NCBI GenBank assembly: GCA_041391385.1
Contig: JAWKOD010000002.1
Coordinates: 62,001 to 126,000 of the forward strand
Length of the DNA: 64,000 nucleotides
Reading direction: 5' to 3'
Source: CANIGN01 sp041391385
GTDB taxonomy: Bacteria > Bdellovibrionota > UBA2428
The translations under genes and the position numbers were made by a program. The notes below the pieces were generated by a model. That model saw nothing but the letters and a program-made list of their open reading frames with translations. It did not search any database and had not been told where the DNA came from. Numbering within the stretch: the stretch's first letter is position 1; each line of letters starts with the position of its first letter. Shown here piece after piece: positions 49,932 through 59,222 of the stretch.

Positions 49932-50440
49932 TACCAATCATCCCCACCTTTAACATCAAAACGAAATCCGACAGTCATAAAGACTGACCAGAGGTCATTG
50001 TTTTTTCCACCAAAAACGCTGTGGTAGCGGGTTTGTAGTCCAATGGGCATATTGGGAATAAAAGAGACTTCCCCAAAGGCACCACCTGATAAACCAAAAC
50101 GCCAGGGATCGTCTCCCAATTTATAAAAGCCAGGACCGGCAATGAGTCCAAAGCGAAGTTCGTCATATTTGATCGCATTCCACATTAAGTTTGGAGAAAT
50201 CCCCGAAACATTCTCACTGTTAACTTTAGATCCAAGATAATCTACTTGGAGTGCGAGTATTTCGAGTGCAGTCGCCTGAAAAAAAGCACCATAGCCAAGG
50301 CCTGTGTCGTTGGGTCCTTCTGCAAGGCCCAGTGCACCTACTTGACCACCTACAGTAAACTCAGATGCTGTAGCCTGAGAAAGGCAGTTAAGGGATAAGA
50401 AGAGGGTTAAGAGAAGCGATTGAATCTTCATTCTTTTCAT
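49931..50440 (-). CDS. outer-membrane beta-barrel-like exported protein
   Basis: This is a 169-aa protein with a signal peptide (IQSLLLTLFLSLNCLSQATA, cleaved before SEFTV). The mature part shows alternating Gly/aromatic beta strands (GLGYGAFFQATALEILALQV, LRFGLIAGPGFYK) typical of small eight-stranded barrels. It ends with VGFRFDVKGGDDW. Function unknown. It lies directly upstream of, and touching, the biotin carrier gene, with which it shares no evident function. Confidence 0.75.
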   Translation of the reverse strand: MKRMKIQSLLLTLFLSLNCLSQATASEFTVGGQVGALGLAEGPNDTGLGYGAFFQATALEILALQVDYLGSKVNSENVSGISPNLMWNAIKYDELRFGLIAGPGFYKLGDDPWRFGLSGGAFGEVSFIPNMPIGLQTRYHSVFGGKNNDLWSVFMTVGFRFDVKGGDDW

Positions 50441-50515
50441 GAGAATAGGTTTAATCCCCTAGGGGCTGTTTTGTCGACGCTTCTGCGCCCTTGCTAGGTT
50501 CTAATGGGAGCACTA

Positions 50516-52999
50516 ATGTCGAAGCCAGTGTTTGCTCGTATTTCTGAGCTCCTCGCCAGTAAGCTTTATAGAAGCTTTGAGTCGAGTGAAGCCTTTTTGG
50601 ATGAAGTTGCTGAGATTAGAAAGCAACATGTTGGAAAAAAATTCATTTTTTTGATTTTTGATGCCGGCCTATTAGAGCTTTTGGCCCTGCGTTATTTTTT
50701 TAAAAAACGCTGGGGTGATCATTTTAAAATAAGAAGAGCGCTCGGATATTGGGGCATTTGGGGCACTCCCTTTCCCGAAACTGTAAAAAGATTTTTTTCG
50801 TGGTTCGGACTCTACAGAACGCAAACCTCAAAAGCGCGCTTGGCTAAGAGAGAGCTTCAAGAAAAACACCCTCTTGTTTTTAAGTTACATTTAGGGTTTC
50901 GGGCAGGACGTGTTTCTTCCACGGAAAAGCTTCTTGAGTATTTGATGCAAACTGAGAAGGACTTGGTCGTTATTCCAGTTGTTTTCATTTGGCGAAGAGT
51001 TGGACGTAAAATTGAAGTTAAAGACGTTAACTTGAGTTCCCGTTTATTGAGAACGATTCGAACGCCACTTTTATTACCCTGGTATTTGCTGCTTGGTGAT
51101 CCTACAAAGCCATTAGGGCTAAGAAAGCTCTTCATGATGTTAAGGGGATATTCCAGAAGTATTGTGGGTGTGGCTTCTGTTATCCCGGTGACGTCAGAAA
51201 CAACTCTTCAGGGGCTACGTAGAGAGTCCATTCGAGCTATTCAAAAAGAAAAGAAAGTCGTTTTGGGCCCGGTCTACAAACCTTCAAGAGGTATTTGGGA
51301 GCAAATTTTACGTGACCCAAGCTTTCTAACTTTTATCAAGCAACATGCAATTGAAGAAGGTGTGTCGGAGACTAAGATCCTAAAAAGAGCAGAAAGTAAT
51401 TTGAAAGAGATTGCTGCGGATTATTCACATGCCACGACCGAAGTTATGGGTTGGGGCTTGGAGAAAGTTTTTCATACTATTTATCAGGGCTTTACTTTTG
51501 ATAAAGAACAGTTCAAAAAAATTCGTGATAAATCCAAGGAAGGTGTTTTAGTTTTTATTCCTAACCACAGAAGTTATTTAGACTTCTTGGTGCTTTCCTA
51601 TTTTCTGTTTCGTGAGCAAATGGTGACTCCTCACGTAGCGGCGGGGATTAATTTAAACTTTTGGCCCATTGGTCATGCCTTTAAGGCGGGCGGCGCCTTT
51701 TTTATTCGACGAAGCTTCCGAGGAGATAAACTCTATTCGGAAATGTTAAGGCGATACGTTATTGTGCTGATGAACAACCACATTAATATTGAGTTTTTCA
51801 TTGAAGGGATGCGTTCACGCATCGGCAAGATGACGCCCCCTAAATATGGAATCCTTAAAGTTGTTATTGATGCTTTTTTACAGAAAAAAGTTACAGAGAA
51901 AATATTTCTTGTTCCAGTATCGATTACTTATGATCGAGTTACAGAGGATAAGATGCACAAGCGTGAGCTTGAAGGCGGTACCAAGGTTCAAGAGAATGCA
52001 CTGAATGCCGTACAGGGGTCTGTAAAAGTTTTATTAAATCGTTATGGGAGAGTGCATTTGCGTTTTGCCGAACCCCAACCAATTGAAGAGGCTATTTCAA
52101 AACATATGCCTGATTCAGAAGTTCCCGATTTATCGAGATGGCTCGTGCCGCGAGTAGCTTTTGATGTATGCCATAAAATTAATCTACAAACACCCGTTAC
52201 ACCCGCAGGTCTTGTCTCTACTGTCTTAATTGCGCGACCAGGAGCTGCGATGTCTCAGTTGGAGCTTGAGCGTTGCTTGCTCATGTTAGAAAAGGACGTT
52301 CCTAGGTTAGGCTTTACCAAAGAACCCGAGTTAGAAATGAACTTCCTTTCTGCGTGTATGCGCGCTCTTTCTCGACTTATTAAGGACGGAATCGTTCAGG
52401 AATATAAACTTCAAGATGGCGGCACGGGTGTGCGCATTGCGGATGATGAGCGTATTACAGCAATGTACTACAGAAACGCTGCACTTCACGCTTTTTTACT
52501 TCCTGCCATTTGGGGAATGAGTCGTAGAGACGAGCAGAAAGCTCTAGAGCTTAGAAACTTACTTCGTTTTGAGTTTTTCTTTCCAGGACGCGAAGAGTTT
52601 TTAGAGTCTTTGAGAAGTATTCCTCAGGATATGGCCGTAGAGTTTTATGCTTATTTACTAGAAGATGTTCTTGAGAATATTCATGCTTGCTTGTCATGCT
52701 TGCTCCAAAGTACAGATATGAAGTTAGATGATCGGCAGTGGTCCTCGAGGTTATTGAAGTATGGACACGAGCGTTTGATCGAAGGCGAGATAAGAAGACG
52801 AGAGAGTGTGAATACGCACTCCATTAAAGCCTTCGTTGAGATGGCAAAAAATGACGAATGGCTATCTTCTGACGGCGGACGCGATTTAAGTGTGAATATT
52901 AAGCCTGAACTTGGGGTCTATAGGACTCAAATAAAAGACTTTTTAGCCGGACTTCAAAATTGGGAAGATATAAAATCCAAATGGATGGAGCAAAAATAA
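50516..52999 (+). CDS. plsB: glycerol-3-phosphate 1-O-acyltransferase
   Basis: PlsB is an 827-aa inner-membrane enzyme that acylates glycerol 3-phosphate, the first step of phospholipid synthesis. The four acyltransferase blocks are NHRSYLDFLVLSYFL (HxxxxD), GGAFFIRRSFRGDKLYSEML, EGMRSRIGKMTPPKYG and FLVPVSITYDRV. Length and domain order match the large proteobacterial PlsB, not PlsY. I use the ATG at 50516 with GGGAG upstream; an ATG at 50504 would add four residues. Confidence 0.95.
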   Translation: MSKPVFARISELLASKLYRSFESSEAFLDEVAEIRKQHVGKKFIFLIFDAGLLELLALRYFFKKRWGDHFKIRRALGYWGIWGTPFPETVKRFFSWFGLYRTQTSKARLAKRELQEKHPLVFKLHLGFRAGRVSSTEKLLEYLMQTEKDLVVIPVVFIWRRVGRKIEVKDVNLSSRLLRTIRTPLLLPWYLLLGDPTKPLGLRKLFMMLRGYSRSIVGVASVIPVTSETTLQGLRRESIRAIQKEKKVVLGPVYKPSRGIWEQILRDPSFLTFIKQHAIEEGVSETKILKRAESNLKEIAADYSHATTEVMGWGLEKVFHTIYQGFTFDKEQFKKIRDKSKEGVLVFIPNHRSYLDFLVLSYFLFREQMVTPHVAAGINLNFWPIGHAFKAGGAFFIRRSFRGDKLYSEMLRRYVIVLMNNHINIEFFIEGMRSRIGKMTPPKYGILKVVIDAFLQKKVTEKIFLVPVSITYDRVTEDKMHKRELEGGTKVQENALNAVQGSVKVLLNRYGRVHLRFAEPQPIEEAISKHMPDSEVPDLSRWLVPRVAFDVCHKINLQTPVTPAGLVSTVLIARPGAAMSQLELERCLLMLEKDVPRLGFTKEPELEMNFLSACMRALSRLIKDGIVQEYKLQDGGTGVRIADDERITAMYYRNAALHAFLLPAIWGMSRRDEQKALELRNLLRFEFFFPGREEFLESLRSIPQDMAVEFYAYLLEDVLENIHACLSCLLQSTDMKLDDRQWSSRLLKYGHERLIEGEIRRRESVNTHSIKAFVEMAKNDEWLSSDGGRDLSVNIKPELGVYRTQIKDFLAGLQNWEDIKSKWMEQK

Positions 53000-53859
53000 A
53001 AAGAGAGCTCGAATCGCTCTATAAAAAGTACCATCGCCCTGAGCTTTTGGGAGAGGACCCATTAGGGCATGTCTCTAATTCACTTTCTCCTGAAGACTTT
53101 GAACTTGTTTCTTACGTAAGCGCGTCACTTTCATACGGTCGGGTAGAGCAAATTAAAAAGAGCCTGAGTTCTCTGTGGATAAGGATTGAAAAAGTTTCAT
53201 CTGATCGGAAGCCAAAGAGTTTACATGCTTTATTTGTGGATAACTCGTGGAAAGTTTTGGAAAATGACTTTCGTCTCTCCCTAAAGGGGTGGGTTCATCG
53301 CTTTAATGACGAAAAAGATATTCTCATTCTTTTAAAAACATTGCATAGGGTTGTTCATTCAGGATTAAGTCTTGGAGAACTTTATGCGCAGGAGCTTAGC
53401 TCTGATCCGACACAAAAGCTTGAGTCGTTTGTACAAAGACTAAGGGCTCACGCTGAGAAAAAAGATCAGAAGCTTTTAAGATGGTTTGCGTGTGCTCCCA
53501 GTGAGGGAAGTACCTGTAAACGTTTGGTCATGTGGTTAAGGTGGATGCTTCGCTCAGATGAGATTGATCCGGGAATATGGGTTAAGAGTTCAAAATTAAA
53601 AAATAAAGGGATTGGAGCTCATTTGGCCTTTATCCCGATGGATACTCATATTCACAGATGGGCAACAGAGAGAAGATTGTTATCTACAAAAGCCCCTTCG
53701 TGGAAAGCGGTCGAGGAGCTCACTTCTTTTTTAAGAAAAGTAGACCCTCTTGACCCAGCCCGTTTTGATTTTTGTATTTGCCATCACGGCATGAGCGAAT
53801 TTAGAAAAAAGAATCCCGCTAAGCAAAAGAAACTAAATGTCGCCACCCGTAGCTTGTAG
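52981..53859 (+). CDS. TIGR02757 / DUF2400 family protein
   Basis: This 292-aa protein belongs to a conserved family of unknown function. Recognisable parts are YVSASLSYGRVEQI at the N-terminus, LVMWLRWMLRSDEIDPGIW, IPMDTHIHRWA, and DPLDPARFDFCICHHGMSEF near the end. Its start overlaps the plsB stop by 19 bases, so the two are probably co-translated. Its last 27 bases overlap the convergent DUF1223 gene. Confidence 0.88.
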   Translation: MDGAKIKRELESLYKKYHRPELLGEDPLGHVSNSLSPEDFELVSYVSASLSYGRVEQIKKSLSSLWIRIEKVSSDRKPKSLHALFVDNSWKVLENDFRLSLKGWVHRFNDEKDILILLKTLHRVVHSGLSLGELYAQELSSDPTQKLESFVQRLRAHAEKKDQKLLRWFACAPSEGSTCKRLVMWLRWMLRSDEIDPGIWVKSSKLKNKGIGAHLAFIPMDTHIHRWATERRLLSTKAPSWKAVEELTSFLRKVDPLDPARFDFCICHHGMSEFRKKNPAKQKKLNVATRSL

Positions 53860-54564
53860 GGGAGTTGGATTTTCTCCACTTGTCACCCAGAGAGCTATGC
53901 TTTTGCGAGCGGATTCATTTTTTAAAGGGCGGGGAATTGTACCTGTAGCTTTAAATATATTCTTTTCTTCCTTGAGTGGGTAAGTAATTTTTTCGAGAAC
54001 GACGAAGTCATGAGTGAGAGTTTTTCCGGAGTTTTCGCCGCTACTAATCTTGTGGCTAATATTATTGCCAAGCAGGGCAACGTGAACGATGAGATTGTGA
54101 GGGTTTTCTTCAGGCTTAAAGGTAATCTCTAAATTTTCGTTGTCATCAGAGGAGACAGAAAGAACGCCCACTCTTTTTTCTGATTTTTTAGGTACATAGT
54201 TAAATCGCCAGCTTCGCAACTCTTTACCATCTAAAAGAACTCCAGGAGTGTAAACAGAGCTAATGTTGCCGACGTCTTGATATACTCTCTGCCTCTTTGA
54301 AAATTCTTTTTTAGAAAGAGAGTCCGTCCAACCCAGGTAATTCCAGTAATCGACTTGAAACTTTAGAGGGACAAATGTTTTCCATAGGTTTTTACTGCTT
54401 CTTAGCGAGCTTAGCCATTTGTCTGCAGGAGGTGTGCTGCTGCATCCTTCTGAGCTGTAAAGTTCAATTACTTTTACCTGTTCTGGAGTACTTTTAAATT
54501 CAAAGGAGTGTCCCTTGTGAGTTAGAAAAAAAAAGAGCGTTAGAAAATAGAATTTTTTTTTCAT
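53833..54564 (-). CDS. DUF1223 family exported protein
   Basis: This is a 243-aa exported protein with a signal peptide (FYFLTLFFFLTHKGHS). DUF1223 proteins have a thioredoxin-like fold and usually a CxxC motif in ELFTSQGCSSCPPAD. Here the segment reads ELYSSEGCSSTPPADKW, so the second cysteine is Thr44 and only Cys41 remains. The later VDYWNYLGWTDSLS and YTPGVLLDGKELR segments are typical. A two-cysteine redox role is therefore unlikely. Confidence 0.85.
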   Translation of the reverse strand: MKKKFYFLTLFFFLTHKGHSFEFKSTPEQVKVIELYSSEGCSSTPPADKWLSSLRSSKNLWKTFVPLKFQVDYWNYLGWTDSLSKKEFSKRQRVYQDVGNISSVYTPGVLLDGKELRSWRFNYVPKKSEKRVGVLSVSSDDNENLEITFKPEENPHNLIVHVALLGNNISHKISSGENSGKTLTHDFVVLEKITYPLKEEKNIFKATGTIPRPLKNESARKSIALWVTSGENPTPLQATGGDI

Positions 54565-54612
54565 TTTAAGAGATAGCCTCTTTAATGATATTCGTAGACC
54601 CTTTGAGTTTGG

Positions 54613-55092
54613 TTACAGGTGAGGAGAGTTTTTAGTCCAAAGCTCTTTGTAAGCGACAGGAGTTTTCTTGTCCTTGGGCACTTTAACTTGAATGCAGCGA
54701 AACTCTCCTTTTTTAAAGAGAGGCCCCTTAAGGCCAAGGAGCAAGTAGAGGTCTGATAGTTCAGGTTCGTGACCAATGAGAACGGTGTGATTTTTGAGCT
54801 TTCTTAACAAAGTTAAGAGGTGGCGTACGTTAGACCCGTGCGCTAATCGAGAAAGGGGTTTGGATTTTATGTTGAACTCTTTTTCCAGTAAGTGAGCTGT
54901 TTGTTTACAACGCAAAAAGGGAGAGTGATAGGAATGCTTAATTTTTACTTTTTTCTTTTTAATCTTTTTGAGCGTTGATTCAAATTTTTTAACTCCGCCA
55001 GAGGTAAGTGGTCGAAGAGAGTCGTCTGGTCCTTTGAACTTTAAGCGGTTTATGGCTTTAGCGTGCCGTAGAAGATAAAGAGTTTTCTTCAT
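54613..55092 (-). CDS. SixA-like histidine phosphatase
   Basis: This 159-aa histidine phosphatase has the N-terminal LLRHAKA motif (phospho-accepting H10), SPFLRCKQTA and VLIGHEPELSDL (H108). It is basic and Lys-rich. SixA removes phosphate from histidine residues of signalling proteins; here it overlaps the ppk stop by ATGA, which suggests a role tied to polyphosphate metabolism or general phosphohistidine control. The latter is inference. Confidence 0.88.
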   Translation of the reverse strand: MKKTLYLLRHAKAINRLKFKGPDDSLRPLTSGGVKKFESTLKKIKKKKVKIKHSYHSPFLRCKQTAHLLEKEFNIKSKPLSRLAHGSNVRHLLTLLRKLKNHTVLIGHEPELSDLYLLLGLKGPLFKKGEFRCIQVKVPKDKKTPVAYKELWTKNSPHL

Positions 55093-57149
55093 GTTTTTTC
55101 GTTTATCATCTTTTGTTGAATATCAAAAGAATTGGGACCCTGTATGCGAGAGTAAACGCCATCCCTGCCCATTTCCCAGCGCAGGCAATTTGTGTCTATT
55201 AACAGAGAAAGATACTCCCAAACTTCCTTACGTGTATGTGGAGCCATGAGTGGAACTAAAAGTTCAACTCGCTCCTGAAAACTTCTTCGCATTAAATCTG
55301 AGGATCCTATAAAGATTTTTCCGCTGAGGGGATCTTTTTTTCCATCACTAAAATAATAAATACGTGAATGCTCGAGAAGACGACCCAGCACGGAAATCAC
55401 GCGGATGTTTTCGCTTAAGCCAGGAACCCCTGGAACGAGCGTAGAGAAGCCGCGTACTATGAGAGTAATTTCTACGCCTGCTTGTGAGGCTTTATAGAGT
55501 GCTTTTACAATGTCGACATCATCAAAATTGTTACATTTTAAAATTATGCGAGCTGGTTTTCCACCTTGAGCATAGAGGCATTCTTTTTCTATATGTTCTA
55601 AGAATTGTTGTTTAAGCGTTGTTGGGCTTACAAGTATTTGTTTAAAGTCTGCTCGGCCCGCCATTCCTGTAAGATAGTTAAATCCTTTGATGAGTTCTTT
55701 TGCGAGTTTGTCGTTTGAAGTAAAAAGACCAAGATCCGTATAGAGTTTGGCCGTTTGAGCATTGTAGTTTCCGGTGCCAACATGAGCGTATGTTCGAAGT
55801 TTATCTCCTTCTTTGCGGACAACAACACAAATTTTGGCATGTGTTTTTAGATCGAGCACGCCATAGATGACATGGACTTCTGCCGCTTCAAGTTTTTTGG
55901 CCCATTGAATGTTTCTTTCTTCGTCAAGGCGCGCTTTAAGTTCTACAAGACAAATTACACTTTTCCCGCTTCGTGCTGCGCGAGAAAGGGCTTCGATTAT
56001 GGGACTCTTGGTGCCTGCTCGATAAAGAGTCATTTTTATAGAGAGGACTTGTGGGTCATCGGCAGCTTCTCGAATAAAAGCTTCGACGGAATCAGAAAAA
56101 GAATCAAAGGGATGGTGAACAAGAATGTCTGCTTTGTTGATAGTTTTAAAAAAAGACTCTCCCTGTTTGATGGCTTTGGGAATACGCGAGTTGAAGGGTT
56201 TGTAGCGAAGCTTTGGAAGCCTGAGTTGAGTGGGAGCGTCTATTTTTTTAAAGGCTAGGGGAAGTTGGATTTGAGCAAAGTCTTCAGGCCTAACCTCTAG
56301 TTCTCTTTGTAGGAATTGCCTCGCCCAAGGATGAAGCATTCCCGAATGCTCAATGCGCACAATCTCAGAGTATTTTCTGAGACGAATTTCTTCTGCCATC
56401 AACTCTAGCAAGTCTTCGGCTTCTTCGGGTCCGGAGCGACTTTGATTCTCCAAGCTTCTTATAACTCGAAAAGAGAAAGTGGATTCTACTTCTACGCGAG
56501 GAAGTATTTCGTCTTGGTACATGAGAATAAGGTCGCGTAAGTTAATAAATTGATATTTTTTAGGAGTCCGAGTAGGGATTTGAATCCACATAGGAAGTAC
56601 TGGAGGGATTTTTACACGAACAAAGTTAGGCTGAGATTTTCCTGCACGTCTAACGACAAAACCCAGCGAAAGATTGAGGTTTGAAATAAGTGGGAAGGGG
56701 TGCCCGTGATCTACGACCATGGGAGTGAGCAGCGGGAAGACTCGAGAATCGAAGAGTTCCCGAAGATCTTTTTTCTCTTGATAACTGAGTTGGTCGGGTG
56801 TGGTTAAAATAATTCCATTGCTCTCTAAGCGAGGCAGCAGATCTTGAGAAAGGTTTTCGAAACTTCTTCCTACGAGTTCATTTACTTTTTCGTTGAGTGA
56901 TTGAACATAGATTTTAGTCACCTTAGAGCGGAAGGGGTCTTTACTTTCTATGCGCTTCATTTGAGCGCGAAGCTTTCCAACTCGCTTCATGAAAAATTCG
57001 TCTAAGTTTGAGTGAAAAATATTATGAAAGTTGAGACGCTCAAGTTCGGGAACATCACTTGATTCTGAAAGATTTAAAACGCGTTCATTGAAGAGGAGCC
57101 AGCCGAGCTCTTTGTCGAAGAATTTTGCTGGGAGCTTGCGTTCTTTCAT
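55089..57149 (-). CDS. ppk: polyphosphate kinase 1
   Basis: This 686-aa PPK1 makes polyphosphate from ATP. The N-terminal domain starts FDKELGWLLFNERVLNL, and YRAGTKSPIIEALSRAA lies in the PLD-like domain. The two active-site histidines are in LKTHAKICVVV (near residue 440) and RLLEHSRIYYF (near 595), with HVGTGNYN between. It is divergent from the exopolyphosphatase-like gene, with only 22 bases between the start codons, so the promoters must overlap the coding regions. Confidence 0.97.
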   Translation of the reverse strand: MKERKLPAKFFDKELGWLLFNERVLNLSESSDVPELERLNFHNIFHSNLDEFFMKRVGKLRAQMKRIESKDPFRSKVTKIYVQSLNEKVNELVGRSFENLSQDLLPRLESNGIILTTPDQLSYQEKKDLRELFDSRVFPLLTPMVVDHGHPFPLISNLNLSLGFVVRRAGKSQPNFVRVKIPPVLPMWIQIPTRTPKKYQFINLRDLILMYQDEILPRVEVESTFSFRVIRSLENQSRSGPEEAEDLLELMAEEIRLRKYSEIVRIEHSGMLHPWARQFLQRELEVRPEDFAQIQLPLAFKKIDAPTQLRLPKLRYKPFNSRIPKAIKQGESFFKTINKADILVHHPFDSFSDSVEAFIREAADDPQVLSIKMTLYRAGTKSPIIEALSRAARSGKSVICLVELKARLDEERNIQWAKKLEAAEVHVIYGVLDLKTHAKICVVVRKEGDKLRTYAHVGTGNYNAQTAKLYTDLGLFTSNDKLAKELIKGFNYLTGMAGRADFKQILVSPTTLKQQFLEHIEKECLYAQGGKPARIILKCNNFDDVDIVKALYKASQAGVEITLIVRGFSTLVPGVPGLSENIRVISVLGRLLEHSRIYYFSDGKKDPLSGKIFIGSSDLMRRSFQERVELLVPLMAPHTRKEVWEYLSLLIDTNCLRWEMGRDGVYSRIQGPNSFDIQQKMINEKT

Positions 57150-57171
57150 TCCGTGTATATCCTAGTCCTTT

Positions 57172-58134
57172 ATGACAAAAGGTAGCAGCACTCGGCCATG
57201 GAAGCTATTTACGTGGCCAAGAGTTGGGGTTGTAGATGTGGGCTCTAATGCAATTCGTCTCACAATTGCAGAAGTAAGCACAACTGAGATCAGAGAAATA
57301 GGCAGCCAGAGGTTTTCTCTTAGACTTGGAAATGACGTATTTAATAATGGTCGCACCTTGAGCTCCAGAACGCAGTCTAATTTGGTTGATATCTTTGTCG
57401 AAATCAAGAAAATCTTCTTGGAACATAAAGTGAGTATGTATCGGTGCGTGGCGACTTCAGCACTCAGAAGTGCCCGTAATCGTTGGAGAGTTTTAAAGAG
57501 AATTGAGCGCGAGAGCGGTCTTCAGATAGAGCTTATTAGTCCCCTAGAGGAAGGTCGCTTGATTGGAGCCTCTCTTCCGCGGAAGCATTTTGCCAACAAG
57601 GAGCTTCTGATGGATTTAGGCGGAGGAAGTCTTGAACTCGCTTATTTTGAAAATAAGGAGACTGTGAGCATAACGAGCCTTCCTTTGGGCGCTGTTCGAC
57701 TCTTAAGCCGTAGACACATTTTTGATCCGAATTTGCTTTGCAATCACATAGCGACGCTTTGTGAGAAAGACCCCTTCTTAAAAAAAATGCTTAGAAGAAA
57801 GAAGGCTCCACTTTATCTAGTTGGGAGTGGCGGCAACATTCGGGCTCTTTACCGAATGAGAAAAAGGATTTTACACAAAGCCTTTGCGGCTAATCCCGTT
57901 ATGACTCTTTCTGACATTAGAGCGATTATTCAAAAAATAGAAATGATGAGCACTCGTCAGAGAGAAACGGAGCTGAAGCTTGCAAAAGACAGGGCCGATG
58001 TTATTTTGCCAGCAGCCTATGTTTTTGCAGAGGTTATGACTTATTTAGGTGAAGAAAAGATTCACGTGCCCATGACCGTCAGTCTTAGACAAGGTGTTCT
58101 GGCAGACTTACAACAAAAACTTTTTGTCGTATGA
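57172..58134 (+). CDS. exopolyphosphatase / guanosine pentaphosphatase-like protein
   Basis: This 320-aa protein has the Ppx/GppA fold of the ASKHA superfamily. The phosphate loops are GVVDVGSNAIRLTIAE and LMDLGGGSLELAYF, with VATSALRSARN and VGSGGNIRALYRM as further signatures. It is the short form (two domains) without the C-terminal HD-like domain of E. coli Ppx. Divergence from ppk suggests that synthesis and breakdown are regulated together. Confidence 0.92.
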   Translation: MTKGSSTRPWKLFTWPRVGVVDVGSNAIRLTIAEVSTTEIREIGSQRFSLRLGNDVFNNGRTLSSRTQSNLVDIFVEIKKIFLEHKVSMYRCVATSALRSARNRWRVLKRIERESGLQIELISPLEEGRLIGASLPRKHFANKELLMDLGGGSLELAYFENKETVSITSLPLGAVRLLSRRHIFDPNLLCNHIATLCEKDPFLKKMLRRKKAPLYLVGSGGNIRALYRMRKRILHKAFAANPVMTLSDIRAIIQKIEMMSTRQRETELKLAKDRADVILPAAYVFAEVMTYLGEEKIHVPMTVSLRQGVLADLQQKLFVV

Positions 58135-58167
58135 CCACAATTTTCTAATGGTAATTAGTAATAGGAT

Positions 58168-59112
58168 TTAGAAAGTGGCGCCTAGTCCAAAGGTGTGAAC
58201 ATTAAAGGAATCTCCCTTTGTAGCCGTGCCGAATGCGTAATTTACGTGAAATCCTTTATCGACATAGCCAACACCTGCAAACATAAGTTGAGAGTCCCAC
58301 GGGCCAGCTTCTCTGAACGAACCCCTCACGCTCACTCCACTTGGGTGTGAATACTGTCCACCGAGTGACCAAGAGATTTTATCTTCATCAGGTACTCCGT
58401 ATTTAGGGGTATCAGAGGGGTTTGTGTATTTTTCAATAGAGCCTACAGCGATGAGGCCAGGAACAATTTCAACATGTGCGCCACCACCAATCACGCCAAT
58501 CTCGATATCTTTGCTGTCACCGAAAAGGTTTTTGTAAGAAGCTCCAATGCCAATTTTGTCATTCACGCGAAAAGTTGCACTGACATCGCCATTCCATGAT
58601 TTCCCGTTTGCGTCTGCAGCTCCGGTAGCGTCTCTCATGGAGTAACGTCCCGTTACACCAACAGCAAAGGACTCATGAAGTTTTCCAAAAAGGGAAAGTC
58701 CAAAGCTCTGATACGTTTGATTCAAGTTACCGGCTTTGAGGGGCTCTTTTGCATCACCGCTACCGACTTCTCTTCGAAGATAAGTTAGACCACCACCATA
58801 GGTTGTTGATTTTGTATCAAAGACGCTGAGGCCTATGGTTTTTGCTGCTGTAGAGAAGCTACCTTCTGCTGCATATTCAGTTCCGAAAGATCCCGCTGAG
58901 GGGTTAACGAGTAAGTTATCGTGTAAGGATTTATGAGAATAAACAGAGCCCCCAAGAGACTGCCCGATAGGACCGAGGAAAAAGACAGGGTCTCCAGAGA
59001 AGTTTGTGGGTGGAGTCGCCTGTAAAAGGAGCGGCAGAAGCACGGATACAAGGGCAATCCTTTGAAATAAAATGGATTTTTGGAATGAGGGGTGTGTGAA
59101 AATATTATTCAT
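58168..59112 (-). CDS. outer-membrane beta-barrel protein
   Basis: This is a 314-aa exported protein with a hydrophobic signal near residues 18-32. The sequence alternates polar and apolar residues with frequent Gly, Tyr and Phe (GVTGRYSMRDATGAADANG, GIGASYKNLFGD, VGYVDKGFHVNYAFG) and ends in ...GLGATF, a terminal Phe as in BAM-recognised barrels. It resembles the FadL/PorV-like class but no specific family is clear. Confidence 0.78.
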   Translation of the reverse strand: MNNIFTHPSFQKSILFQRIALVSVLLPLLLQATPPTNFSGDPVFFLGPIGQSLGGSVYSHKSLHDNLLVNPSAGSFGTEYAAEGSFSTAAKTIGLSVFDTKSTTYGGGLTYLRREVGSGDAKEPLKAGNLNQTYQSFGLSLFGKLHESFAVGVTGRYSMRDATGAADANGKSWNGDVSATFRVNDKIGIGASYKNLFGDSKDIEIGVIGGGAHVEIVPGLIAVGSIEKYTNPSDTPKYGVPDEDKISWSLGGQYSHPSGVSVRGSFREAGPWDSQLMFAGVGYVDKGFHVNYAFGTATKGDSFNVHTFGLGATF

Positions 59113-59222
59113 AGCTGTCTAAAGTTTGAGCATAGCACAGGTTCTTTATTTGCTATCAAGGCCCTAAAAGCCATCTTTAGAGTGGAGCGGCATGGCCCGC
59201 TCCTTGCAGCTATAGGGGTACT

